In this document: piece by piece, positions 1-7,700 of the stretch
Layout: every line of letters begins with the position of its first letter
Numbering within the stretch: position 1 is the stretch's first letter
Source: Flammeovirgaceae bacterium
Lineage (GTDB): Bacteria > Bacteroidota > Bacteroidia > Cytophagales > Cyclobacteriaceae
Assembly (NCBI GenBank): GCA_947457025.1
Contig: CANGUI010000042.1
Coordinates: 1 to 10,373 of the forward strand
DNA length: 10,373 nucleotides
Direction of reading: 5' to 3'
The notes under the pieces: model-generated
Databases searched by the model: none
What the model saw: only the letters and a program-made list of their open reading frames with translations
Told to the model about the DNA's origin: nothing
Made by a program: the position numbers and the translations under genes

Positions 1-296
1 ATGGCGGAGTATATGCAATAGACCCCGGTTTTTTCTGGTTTAGCCCCGTGGCTTAATTCCTCGCCTGCGTGAGCGATGGAGGCAGTTGTTTGAGCCCGCC
101 GGGGCGTGTGCGGTGGGTGGCGAGTGCCGACAGCGCGACCCCGCGGCCGGGGATTGCCCCGCCCGCGCTGCTGCTCGCATCTCCCGTCTGAAATTGGTTG
201 CGGGTGCGCTGCTGCGGGGGCACGCCCGCATCATCACCGGTCCACTTCTGTGTAGCGAAGCTCCAAAAATGCCCGGCCCGCCTAACGGTTGTGAGT
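1..296. other. GC-rich non-coding region rich in inverted repeats
   Basis: No credible complete gene lies here. The first bases could hold the 3' end of a gene starting outside the window: one frame stops at 19-21 and another at 54-56, and nothing decides between them. From about 37 to 265 the DNA is very GC-rich and full of short inverted repeats, for example TCGC 61-64 with GCGA 73-76, a nested hairpin at 120-178, and GCGGG/CCCGC arms around 201-231. The overall style (a GATGGAGGC-like start, a GC-rich core, and an end near AAGCTCC at 259-265) reminds me of GC-rich intergenic elements scattered through Bacteroidetes genomes. That resemblance is from memory only. The open frames across it are short and low-complexity and look like products of GC bias. 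Confidence 0.5.
120..178. repeat. Nested GC-rich hairpin
   Basis: Three arms nest around one centre. GCGAG (120-124) pairs with CTCGC (174-178), CAGCGCG (131-137) pairs with CGCGCTG (164-170), and CCCCG (139-143) pairs with CGGGG (148-152) around a CGGC loop. The 7-bp and inner 5-bp stems are perfect. Unequal internal loops (125-130 versus 171-173, and 153-163 on the 3' side) separate them. The symmetric GC content means either strand could fold. No T-run follows, so it is not an intrinsic terminator. It could be a structured RNA, a cruciform or part of a dispersed intergenic element; the sequence does not decide. Confidence 0.4.
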
Positions 297-314
297 GAAA
301 CTTTTGAAACTTTT
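297..314. repeat. Tandem 9-bp repeat GAAACTTTT x2
   Basis: GAAACTTTT at 297-305 is repeated exactly and without a gap at 306-314, directly upstream of the candidate leu promoter (-35 at 317-322). The position would suit an operator or an AT-rich upstream promoter element. Slippage in AT-rich DNA is the simplest alternative. I know of no regulator with this site. Confidence 0.4.
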
Positions 315-316
315 TT

Positions 317-345
317 TTGACTTCACCGCGAACTTGTAGGATATT
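317..345 (+). promoter_or_regulatory. Candidate promoter of the leuCDBA operon
   Basis: TTGACT (317-322) and GATATT (340-345) are separated by 17 bases, matching the primary-sigma consensus at 5 of 6 and 4 of 6 positions. Read against the Bacteroidetes consensus (TTTG, about 17-19 bases, then TAnnTTTG), TTTG at 316-319 is followed 17 bases later by TAGGATAT at 337-344, which matches only in part. Transcription would start near 350-353, giving a leader of about 110 bases containing both hairpins described below. It is the only well-spaced promoter-like pair I see between the GC-rich region and leuC. No transcript data support it. Confidence 0.42.
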
Positions 346-348
346 CGT

Positions 349-381
349 GTGTTGAAATTGTGTAACCACAATTCGCAACAC
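349..381 (+). other. Leader hairpin before the leuC terminator
   Basis: GTGTTG (349-354) pairs with CAACAC (376-381), and AATTGTG (356-362) pairs with CACAATT (367-373) around a TAAC loop. Only A355 opposite C374-G375 is unpaired. The result is a near-perfect 13-bp stem-loop. It lies at or just after the predicted transcription start and ends 18 bases before the terminator-like stem. That is where a pause or regulatory hairpin of an attenuator would sit. If transcription starts near 352, the outer arm would be partly lost but the inner 7-bp stem kept. Confidence 0.5.
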
Positions 382-397
382 CTAAACCTAAACCCAA

Positions 398-431
398 CTG
401 CCTCCGCTACCAGCGGGGGCGGTTTTATTTT
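398..431 (+). terminator. Intrinsic terminator / attenuator candidate upstream of leuC
   Basis: G400-T408 pairs with A412-C420 around a three-base ACC loop: nine pairs with one T-G wobble. C398/T399 with G421/G422 can extend it. TTTTATTTT follows at once (423-431). CCTAAACC copies on the 5' side (381-394) are also partly complementary to GGTTTTATTTTAGG (421-434), so the stem can be drawn longer with a bulge. This is a canonical intrinsic terminator for the plus strand, yet no plus-strand gene ends before it and leuC starts 29 bases later. It therefore most likely acts inside the leu leader as an attenuator, or ends a small leader RNA. No clear antiterminator pairing was found. Confidence 0.6.
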
Positions 432-460
432 AGGCCTCTGCGAACGAACTAACACTTGTT

Positions 461-1870
461 GTGCATCAACCGAGAACAATTTTTGAGAAGATCTGGGACG
501 AGCACGTGGTGAAACGTGCACCCGGTTACCCGGATGTGCTGTTCATCGACCGCCACTACATCCACGAAGTAACGAGTCCGCAGGCGTTTGATGGCTTGCG
601 CAGGCGCGGCATCGGGGTATTCAACACACAGCGTACCACTGCCACGGCCGACCACAACGTGCCCACCAAAGACCAACACCTGCCGATAAAAGAGGCGCTC
701 TCGCGCCATCAGGTGGAGACGCTGCGCGCCAACTGCCGCGAGTTCGGCATTGCATTGTACGACCTGGGCCATCCATTTCAGGGGATCGTGCACATCATCG
801 GCCCGGAGCTGGGCTTCACGCTGCCGGGCATGACGGTGGTGTGTGGCGACAGTCATACCTCCACGCACGGGGCCTTTGGCTCCATTGCCTTTGGCATTGG
901 CACGAGCGAGGTGGAGCAGGTCCTGGCCACGCAGTGTGTGTTGCAGTCGCGCCCGAAGACGATGAGGATTGAGATCAACGGGCCGCTGGACAAGGGGGTG
1001 GTGAGCAAGGACATCATTCTCTACATCATCGCGCAGATGTCGGCCAGCGGGGCCACTGGCTATTTTGTGGAGTATGCAGGCGACACGATCCGGTCGCTGT
1101 CGATGGAAGCGCGCATGACGATCTGCAACATGAGCATAGAGATGGGTGCACGGGGCGGGCTGATTGCGCCCGATGAGAAGACGTTTGCGTACATCCGCGG
1201 CAGGCGCTTTGCGCCCGCGGGTGCTGCGTTTGAGGCGGCCGTGGCGCGGTGGCGGCACCTTGTGTCGGACGAAGGGGCTGTGTACGACCAGGTATTGCAG
1301 GTGGACGCGCGCGCGATTACGCCCATGATTACCTACGGCACAAACCCCGGCATGGGCATGGGCATCAGCGACCGCATTCCGACCGTGGAGGAGCTGAAAG
1401 AAATTTCCGAGCAGGCCTCTTTTACGAAATCATTGGAGTACATGGGGCTGGCCCCGGGCCAGCCGTTGCTGGGTAAGCCGATCGACTATGTGTTCATCGG
1501 CAGCTGCACGAATGCGCGCATTGAAGACCTGCGGTTGGTGGCCTCGGTAGTGAAGGGCAAGCGCAAAGCTGCGCATGTGGAGGTGTGGGTGATTCCCGGC
1601 TCGAAGCAGGTGGAGGCACAGGCGCGCGAGGAAGGCCTGGACCGGATTTTTGAAGAGGCCGGCTTTGAGTTGCGCGGCCCGGGTTGCTCAGCGTGCCTGG
1701 GGATGAACGAAGATAAAGTGCCTGCGGGCAAATATTGTGTGAGCACCTCGAACCGGAATTTTGAGGGGCGCCAGGGGCCGCGGTCGCGCACCTTTCTGGC
1801 GAGTCCGCTGACGGCCGCCTCGGCCGCCATCACCGGCACCGTGAGTGACATCCGTGACCTGCTGGGCTAA
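461..1870 (+). CDS. leuC: 3-isopropylmalate dehydratase large subunit (LeuC)
   Basis: LeuC and LeuD form the cytoplasmic isopropylmalate isomerase, which interconverts 2- and 3-isopropylmalate in leucine synthesis. The product is 469 residues, close to the usual 465-470. Aconitase-family landmarks are in place: [10 protein letters not shown] near the N-terminus, TADHNVPT around residue 65, [12 protein letters not shown] around residue 128, and three cysteines placed to hold the [4Fe-4S] cluster, C349 in GSCTNAR and C409/C412 in [11 protein letters not shown]. The GTG at 461 is chosen because family homology begins almost at once; no ATG in frame lies near. No clear Shine-Dalgarno sequence precedes it. 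It is the first gene of leuCDBA, preceded by the leader terminator. It looks intact; an aconitase or homoaconitase role is unlikely given the leuD, leuB and leuA neighbours. Confidence 0.97.
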   Translation: MHQPRTIFEKIWDEHVVKRAPGYPDVLFIDRHYIHEVTSPQAFDGLRRRGIGVFNTQRTTATADHNVPTKDQHLPIKEALSRHQVETLRANCREFGIALYDLGHPFQGIVHIIGPELGFTLPGMTVVCGDSHTSTHGAFGSIAFGIGTSEVEQVLATQCVLQSRPKTMRIEINGPLDKGVVSKDIILYIIAQMSASGATGYFVEYAGDTIRSLSMEARMTICNMSIEMGARGGLIAPDEKTFAYIRGRRFAPAGAAFEAAVARWRHLVSDEGAVYDQVLQVDARAITPMITYGTNPGMGMGISDRIPTVEELKEISEQASFTKSLEYMGLAPGQPLLGKPIDYVFIGSCTNARIEDLRLVASVVKGKRKAAHVEVWVIPGSKQVEAQAREEGLDRIFEEAGFELRGPGCSACLGMNEDKVPAGKYCVSTSNRNFEGRQGPRSRTFLASPLTAASAAITGTVSDIRDLLG

Positions 1871-1874
1871 GAGC

Positions 1875-2459
1875 ATGAAAGAGAAATTCACCACGTTGAC
1901 AAGCACTGCGGTGCCGCTGCCGATTGAAAACATCGACACGGACCAGATTATACCGGCCCGCTTTCTGAAAGCCACCACGCGCGAAGGGTTTGGCGATAAC
2001 TTGTTTCGCGACTGGCGCTACGAGGGCAATGACGCGCCGCGGGCGGGCTTTGTGCTGAACGATGCGCGCTATGGCGGCCGCATTTTGCTGGCGGGAAAAA
2101 ATTTCGGGTGTGGCAGCAGCCGCGAACATGCGGCCTGGGCGATCTACGACTACGGCTTCCGTGTGGTGGTGAGCAGCTTCTTTGCCGACATCTTCAAGAA
2201 CAACGCGCTGAACAATGGCCTGCTGCCCGTGGTGGTGAGCGACGGGTTTCTGCGGGCGGCCCTGCAGGCGGTGACCGAAAACCCGGCCACCGAGCTGGTG
2301 GTGAACCTGGAGCAGCAGTTCATTCAACTGGGCGCCCACCGCGAGGTGTTCGACATCAACACGTACAAAAAAACATGCCTGCTGAACGGCTATGACGACA
2401 TCGACTACCTGCTGAGCCTGCACGATGAGATCCGGAAGTTTGATGTAGCCCACCCCTGA
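1875..2459 (+). CDS. leuD: 3-isopropylmalate dehydratase small subunit (LeuD)
   Basis: This is the swivelling small subunit of isopropylmalate isomerase, partner of the preceding LeuC. The product has 194 residues against about 200 in the family. Family motifs are clear: [14 protein letters not shown] near residue 20, DWRYEG around 50, and [14 protein letters not shown] beginning at F77, the loop that contributes to substrate recognition. The ATG at 1875 lies four bases after the leuC stop and puts the NIDTD motif at the normal distance from the N-terminus. An earlier in-frame ATG at 1845 would overlap leuC by 26 bases and add ten residues unlike the family, so it is rejected. Tight spacing implies co-transcription and probably translational coupling with leuC. 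Confidence 0.97.
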   Translation: MKEKFTTLTSTAVPLPIENIDTDQIIPARFLKATTREGFGDNLFRDWRYEGNDAPRAGFVLNDARYGGRILLAGKNFGCGSSREHAAWAIYDYGFRVVVSSFFADIFKNNALNNGLLPVVVSDGFLRAALQAVTENPATELVVNLEQQFIQLGAHREVFDINTYKKTCLLNGYDDIDYLLSLHDEIRKFDVAHP

Positions 2460-2464
2460 CGGAC

Positions 2465-3574
2465 ATGGAGAAAAAAATTGTCATCTTACCCGGAGACGGC
2501 ATTGGTCAGGAAGTGACTACCGAGGGCAGGCGCGTGCTCGAAAAAATTGCGGATCTGTTTGGTCATCGGTTTTCGTTTGATGCTGCGCAGATCGGCCACG
2601 AAGCCATTGCAGCCACGGGCCAGCCGCTGCCCGATGCGTCTCTTGAAAAGCTGAAGCGCTGCGATGCGATTCTCTTTGGAGCTGTGGGACACCCGCGGTA
2701 CGACAACGACCCGACCCTGAAGGTGCGGCCCGAGCAGGGCCTGCTGAAAATGCGCAAGGAACTGGGCCTGTATGCCAACCTGCGGCCCATCCGCCTGTTC
2801 GATGAGTTACTGCACGCCTCGAGCATCAAACCCGAAATCCTGAAAGGAGCCGACATTCTCTTCTTCCGCGAACTGACGGGCGATGTGTACTTTGGCGAGA
2901 AGGGCCGCAAAGACCAGGGCAACACGGCCTATGACCTAATGGTGTACCAGCGGTATGAGGTGACGCGCATTGCGCACATGGCCTTTCAGGCCGCACGCAC
3001 GCGCAGGAAGAAAGTGACCTCGGTAGACAAGGCGAATGTGCTGGAGAGCTCGCGCCTGTGGCGTGAGGAAGTGCAGGCGGTGAGCCAGCACTACCCGGAC
3101 GTGGCGCTGGAGCACCAGTTTGTGGATGCCGCAGCCATGAAGCTGATTCAGCAACCGCGCAGTTTTGATGTGGTGCTCACGGGCAACCTCTTTGGCGACA
3201 TCCTCACGGATGAAGCGTCGCAGATTGCGGGCTCCATGGGCATGCTTGCCTCCGCCTCGGTGGGCGACACGGTGGGCCTGTACGAGCCCATTCACGGAAG
3301 CGCCCACGACATCACCGGCCAGGGCATGGCCAACCCGCTGGCCTCTATTCTGTCGGCAGCGTTGCTGCTGCAGATCAGTTTTGAATTGAAGCAAGAAGCC
3401 GAAGCGGTGATTGCTGCGGTGGAGCGCACCCTGCAGCAGGGCTACCGCACCCGCGACATTGCCGATGGCGGCACCGCTCCCGATAAGATCCTGACCACCG
3501 CCCGCATGGGCGACCGGGTGGTGGAACAACTTGAACAAGTGGCGAACGCCCTTGAAAAATTACCCAGAGCCTGA
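2465..3574 (+). CDS. leuB: 3-isopropylmalate dehydrogenase (LeuB)
   Basis: It oxidises and decarboxylates 3-isopropylmalate to 2-oxoisocaproate (via 2-isopropyl-3-oxosuccinate) with NAD+ in the cytoplasm, giving the keto acid that is transaminated to leucine. The 369 residues cover a full beta-decarboxylating dehydrogenase. Visible are LPGDGIG at 8-14, substrate-binding arginines R97, R107 and R135, catalytic Y142 and K189, and the divalent-metal aspartates D221, D245 and D249 ([13 protein letters not shown]). [12 protein letters not shown] (274-285) is the usual cofactor-side motif. Spacing of all these residues fits LeuB rather than isocitrate or tartrate dehydrogenase. The ATG is five bases after the leuD stop, so the gene belongs to the same transcript. 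No defect was seen. Confidence 0.97.
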   Translation: MEKKIVILPGDGIGQEVTTEGRRVLEKIADLFGHRFSFDAAQIGHEAIAATGQPLPDASLEKLKRCDAILFGAVGHPRYDNDPTLKVRPEQGLLKMRKELGLYANLRPIRLFDELLHASSIKPEILKGADILFFRELTGDVYFGEKGRKDQGNTAYDLMVYQRYEVTRIAHMAFQAARTRRKKVTSVDKANVLESSRLWREEVQAVSQHYPDVALEHQFVDAAAMKLIQQPRSFDVVLTGNLFGDILTDEASQIAGSMGMLASASVGDTVGLYEPIHGSAHDITGQGMANPLASILSAALLLQISFELKQEAEAVIAAVERTLQQGYRTRDIADGGTAPDKILTTARMGDRVVEQLEQVANALEKLPRA

Positions 3575-3588
3575 TTGAATTTTCGCCT

Positions 3589-4749
3589 ATGAAAGACAAC
3601 GTACAGATTTTCGACACCACCCTCCGCGATGGCGAGCAAGTGCCCGGCTGCCAGCTGGCCACGGAGGAAAAGATCACCATCGCGCGCGAGCTGGAACAGC
3701 TGGGCGTTGACGTGATCGAAGCGGGCTTCCCGATTTCGAGCCCGGGAGATTTTCTGAGTGTAATTGGCATTTCGCGGGCGGTGAAAGAACCCGTGGTGTG
3801 CGGCCTGACGCGGGCGAAGCAGGAAGACATTGACGTGGCCGCGGAGGCACTGCGCTACGCGAAACGGGGCCGCATCCACACCGGCATTGGCGCCTCCGAT
3901 GTGCACATCAAACACAAGTTCCGCAGCACGCGCGAGCAGGTACTCGAACAGGGCGTGTGGGCGGTGAAGTATGCCAAGAGCAAAGGGTTTGAAGTGGAGT
4001 TCTATGCCGAAGATGCGGGCCGCGCGGATCTGGCCTTCCTGGCACAGATGACGGAGGCCGTGATTGCCGCGGGCGCAGACGTGGTGAACATTCCCGACAC
4101 CACCGGCTACTGCCTGCCGCACTTGTATGGCAGGCGCATCCAATATCTGTTCGAGCATGTTTCCAACATTGACAAGGCTGTGATCTCTGTACATTGCCAT
4201 AACGACCTCGGCATGGCCACAGCCAATTCTGTTGCGGGAATCATCGCGGGAGCCCGTCAGGTGGAAGTCACCATCAACGGCATTGGCGAGCGGGCGGGCA
4301 ACACATCACTTGAAGAGGTGACGATGATTCTGAAAACGCATCCGGATCTGAACCTCGACACCAACATCAAAACGGAGCGCATCTATGGCATCAGCCAGAT
4401 GGTGAGCCGCATGATGCGCATGCCGGTGCAGCCCAACAAGGCAATTGTCGGCAAGAATGCGTTTGCCCATTCATCGGGCATCCACCAGGACGGATTTCTG
4501 AAACATGCTGAAAATTATGAGATCATGAACCCCTCGGACGTGGGCGTCAACTCATCCTCGATTGTACTAACAGCCCGCAGCGGGCGCGCGGCACTGCGGC
4601 ACCGCCTCGAGAACCTGGGCTTTAAGGTGGACGGTGCGGAACTCGACACGCTCTATGAAAATTTCCTGATCGTGGCCGATGAGAAGAAGAACGTGGATGA
4701 TCATGACCTGATCACGTTGGCGACACATGCGCCTGTGCTCGACCGGTAG
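3589..4749 (+). CDS. leuA: 2-isopropylmalate synthase, short form without regulatory domain (LeuA)
   Basis: It condenses acetyl-CoA with 2-oxoisovalerate, the committed step of leucine synthesis. The 386 residues contain the DRE-TIM barrel ([13 protein letters not shown] at 8-20, with D9 a metal ligand; HCHNDLG with H202 and H204; N238 in AGNTSLEEV) and the post-barrel subdomains ([19 protein letters not shown]). It then stops, whereas full-length LeuA runs to about 500 residues with a C-terminal leucine-binding domain. The end lies just past the linker, and the next gene's stop lies 14 bases downstream on the other strand, so no split-off domain follows. Short LeuA proteins of this kind are, as I recall, common in Bacteroidetes. 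Homocitrate or citramalate synthase is possible in principle, but the operon strongly favours LeuA. The start ATG follows leuB by 14 bases. Confidence 0.93.
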   Translation: MKDNVQIFDTTLRDGEQVPGCQLATEEKITIARELEQLGVDVIEAGFPISSPGDFLSVIGISRAVKEPVVCGLTRAKQEDIDVAAEALRYAKRGRIHTGIGASDVHIKHKFRSTREQVLEQGVWAVKYAKSKGFEVEFYAEDAGRADLAFLAQMTEAVIAAGADVVNIPDTTGYCLPHLYGRRIQYLFEHVSNIDKAVISVHCHNDLGMATANSVAGIIAGARQVEVTINGIGERAGNTSLEEVTMILKTHPDLNLDTNIKTERIYGISQMVSRMMRMPVQPNKAIVGKNAFAHSSGIHQDGFLKHAENYEIMNPSDVGVNSSSIVLTARSGRAALRHRLENLGFKVDGAELDTLYENFLIVADEKKNVDDHDLITLATHAPVLDR

Positions 4750-4763
4750 CGGGTGGGGCGAGA
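4750..4763. other. 14-base convergent gap between leuA and the barrel gene
   Basis: The two stop codons face each other across 14 bases. I see no strong hairpin plus T-run here for either strand. GATTAAAAATC (4762-4772) is only a four-pair inverted repeat. Transcripts from both sides probably run into each other or end inside the opposing gene. Confidence 0.6.
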
Positions 4764-7700
4764 TTAAAAATCAAATCCCAGAGACACAAATACGCGAGGT
4801 TGCTGCACCACGTAGTTTTCTACGGGCCAGGCCAGATCAAACTTGAGGTAATAGCCCAGCATCATGCTGCGGAAGCCGAAGCCATAGCTGTAGAGCCACG
4901 GGTTGATAAACTCTTTCAACTCCACGGAGAAGGGGTCGCGTTTAACGATGCGGGTGCGCACAGTGCCCTCCGGATTAAAGGGAAGAGAACCCGACCAGCT
5001 TGTGCCAATATCATAGAAGGCCGTGAGTTGCAGGTTGCGAAAAAAATTCGAGGTAATGGGCCCGCTGCTGAGCGCGCGCACGAGAGGCACACGCAACTCG
5101 GCGTTCGCAACCATCACACTTGATCCATACAGGGAAGCATAGTTGAAGCCGCGTAGGTTGGTGATGAATTCGGTGAAAAGCAATGTAGAATTGAATCTTC
5201 CCGCTTCGGAGGCCAGCGGGTTGTTTACGCCTTCGTAGTTGATGCGGTTGAGGAACCAGTTGTCGATACCACCGAGCGCAAAATTCTGAGTTGAGGGGCC
5301 AAAGAAAGAGCCGCCAAAGCCCCGCACGGCAAATACGATTTGCTTGTAGATCTTCTGGTAGTGGCGGACGTCTACGGTGACTTGCGAAAAGCTTTCGTTA
5401 CCGGAGCCGAGTGCGCCAAAATGCGTGAACCTGAGTTTCCCGCGGGTACCCTCAATGAGGTTCATATCAGTGGTGATGCTGTTGTCGTACACAACCTCGG
5501 CACGGGTGCCGGCATAGAATTGCTGCTGGCTATCGAAGAATGTGGGTGGGGAGGAGGGAACGGTGCGGTCAGTGCCGCGATCGACAAAACGGGTATAGCC
5601 GACAAACGGCTTCACTGTAACGCGGGTGCGCACGGAGAGCGGGACCGACACACCCATTTCAATTTTCTGGAATGAATATTTCTGGTTGTAGGCATTCTGA
5701 TTGAAGGGCAGGTCGCGCTGATCCCAGAAGAAAACGCGACGTTCGTATCGGAAACTGTAGTCGAGGCGGCGAGCCAGGTAGTCAACTTCTCCGAATACAT
5801 CACCGCTGCGCCAGTCGCGGAAGGAGACCTGCATGCCACCGCGAAACCGGAAGTCTTCGAGTATATCGGTCATTTCCGTTTCGATCCGTGCGCTGAGGCC
5901 GCGCAGCGGGTCGATTATCGGCGAAGTGACAAGGTTGTCATAGCTGAACTTGGGCTGGTAGGGGAACGGCCCCGTGATCTTCGAGTTGTCGCGTGCTTTA
6001 AGGTATTTGTTTAAAAACGTCTCAGTTGGCTGGCGCGCCACGGCTTCATCTTCGAACTTATAGTCTTCGGTATTGATCTGTCTTGCAGGATCGGGCTTGG
6101 CGGGCAGCGGCTTAACTACCTCGGGTTGCCTGGCGGGTTTTTCATCTTCGAAGGTGTAGTCATCTGTGTCGATCGTTTTTACGGTGTCTTTCACTGCCGG
6201 TTTTGGAGTTGCTTCTTTTCGGGGCACCGAGTCTGCGGGTATGACTACGCCGGGTTGACGTTCTTTCAGGCGCTGGTTCACCAGGTCCTTGAAGGTCATC
6301 GGCTTCGATGCTTCTTTTTGACGCCTTTCAGTGATGGCCTTTACCTGCTGGATTTCCTTGCGTCGTGTGGGCGGTGTGAATACAGACCGCTCGTAGTTGA
6401 AATTTCGCATGACGAAGAGTTCTTCGCTCAAGTCTTTCTTCATCACAAAGGCCATCGTGCGATTGGCAAAATCGAGATCGTATTCTTTGATGTTGGCATT
6501 GAAGTTGGTGACTTGGGTGTAGATGCCGGTTTGGCGGTTGTAGGTAAACAGGTTGGTGATGCCGCGTTGATCGCTAAGGTAATAGATGACATTTTCGTTG
6601 AGTGCGAAAGGATAGGTGTCTTTGCTGATTGTATTGGTTACGCGGGTGGCGCGGTTGGTGGCCGAGTCCAGGTCGAGCATGAACAGGTTGAAATTTGCGC
6701 CGGCTTTCTTATAGTCTTTTCGCACGGCGTTGATCGAGTCGGTGGTGCGGTTGGAGCTGAAGATGAGATTGTTTGTGCCGGGTACGAACGATGGGTCAAG
6801 ATCATCAAAGATGTCGTTGGTGAGCCGCTTGGTGCGGTCGCGCCGGGTGCTGATCAGGAAAAGATCATTCTGGCCTTCAAAGTCTGCGCTGAGCACAGCC
6901 AGGCGGCCGTTGGCCGAAAAATCGAAGCTGCGGATGTTGCTGAATTTGTCAAGCTCGCGTGGTAGTTTGGTTTTGGAATTTAAATCGTAAAGCCAGAACA
7001 TGGGGCGCCCATAGCGGGTGCCAATAACTCCGAGCGTGGTAGCGTCTGCCCAACTGATCAGCGGTACATGGTAGTCTACCGATTGGCGGATCACGCGGTT
7101 GCCTGCCGACAGGATGGTACTCTCACGGCCATTTATCAACGATTTGATACGCACGGTGAATTTGCCGCGGTCATTTTCGGCGTAGGCGATGAATTGGCCA
7201 TCGGGGCTGATTTTTACAGTTGTGTATACCAATGATCTGCGGTGGTTGGGCGTTATGCGGGTGCTGTCTTCGGGCGGGCGGTAGCTGGCCTCCGTGCGTT
7301 CGTTCAGTTCGGTGTAATAGGTTTCCCAATCGGCAACTAACTTCCGGAACGGAATGCCGAGTGTAATGAGCACACTCCGCTCTTCATTGCGGATCACGCG
7401 GGTGTAGTTCAGGATATTCGAAATGCTGCTCTTGCCGTATTTTTCGGCAATATAATTCCAGACCGACTGACCGACCAGCGCAGCTTCTTCGCCCTTGAGT
7501 TTGAAGGCTTTGCGGGTGCTGCGCGTGGCGATGAGTTGTCTGACAAAGTCATCCATTTCGCCGCTCCATCCTTTGGCCACGTAGCGGGAGGCTCCGTCAA
7601 TGAACCAGTCTGGCAGGTTCATCAGCACGGCGTTCTGGAACATGTCGCGCAGGCTGCCCCCGAACATCATTTCCCTGACCAGCAAATCGGTGACCTTGAA

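Noticed and set aside
120-178. CRISPR-like repeat or mobile-element terminal repeat
   Set aside because: There is one nested palindrome, no regularly spaced direct repeats, no transposase and no target-site duplication seen.
297-460. T-box or known leucine riboswitch in the leader
   Set aside because: No T-box bulge sequence, specifier-loop architecture or known aptamer was recognised; only the two simple hairpins.
40-521. Short frames on both strands in the 5' region (40-381, 86-298, 282-521)
   Set aside because: Low-complexity arginine/proline/alanine products crossing inverted repeats, the candidate promoter and the terminator; no ribosome site or motif.
449-1258. 269-codon minus-strand open frame over leuC
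   Set aside because: Histidine- and arginine-rich translation typical of the complement of a GC-rich gene; it overlaps conserved leuC motifs.
1845-1874. Earlier ATG for leuD at 1845
   Set aside because: It would overlap leuC by 26 bases and add residues unlike LeuD; ATG 1875 gives the usual N-terminus.
6126-6965. 279-codon plus-strand frame over the propeller gene
   Set aside because: Antisense to the recognisable propeller and linker; composition is valine- and glycine-biased with no domain.
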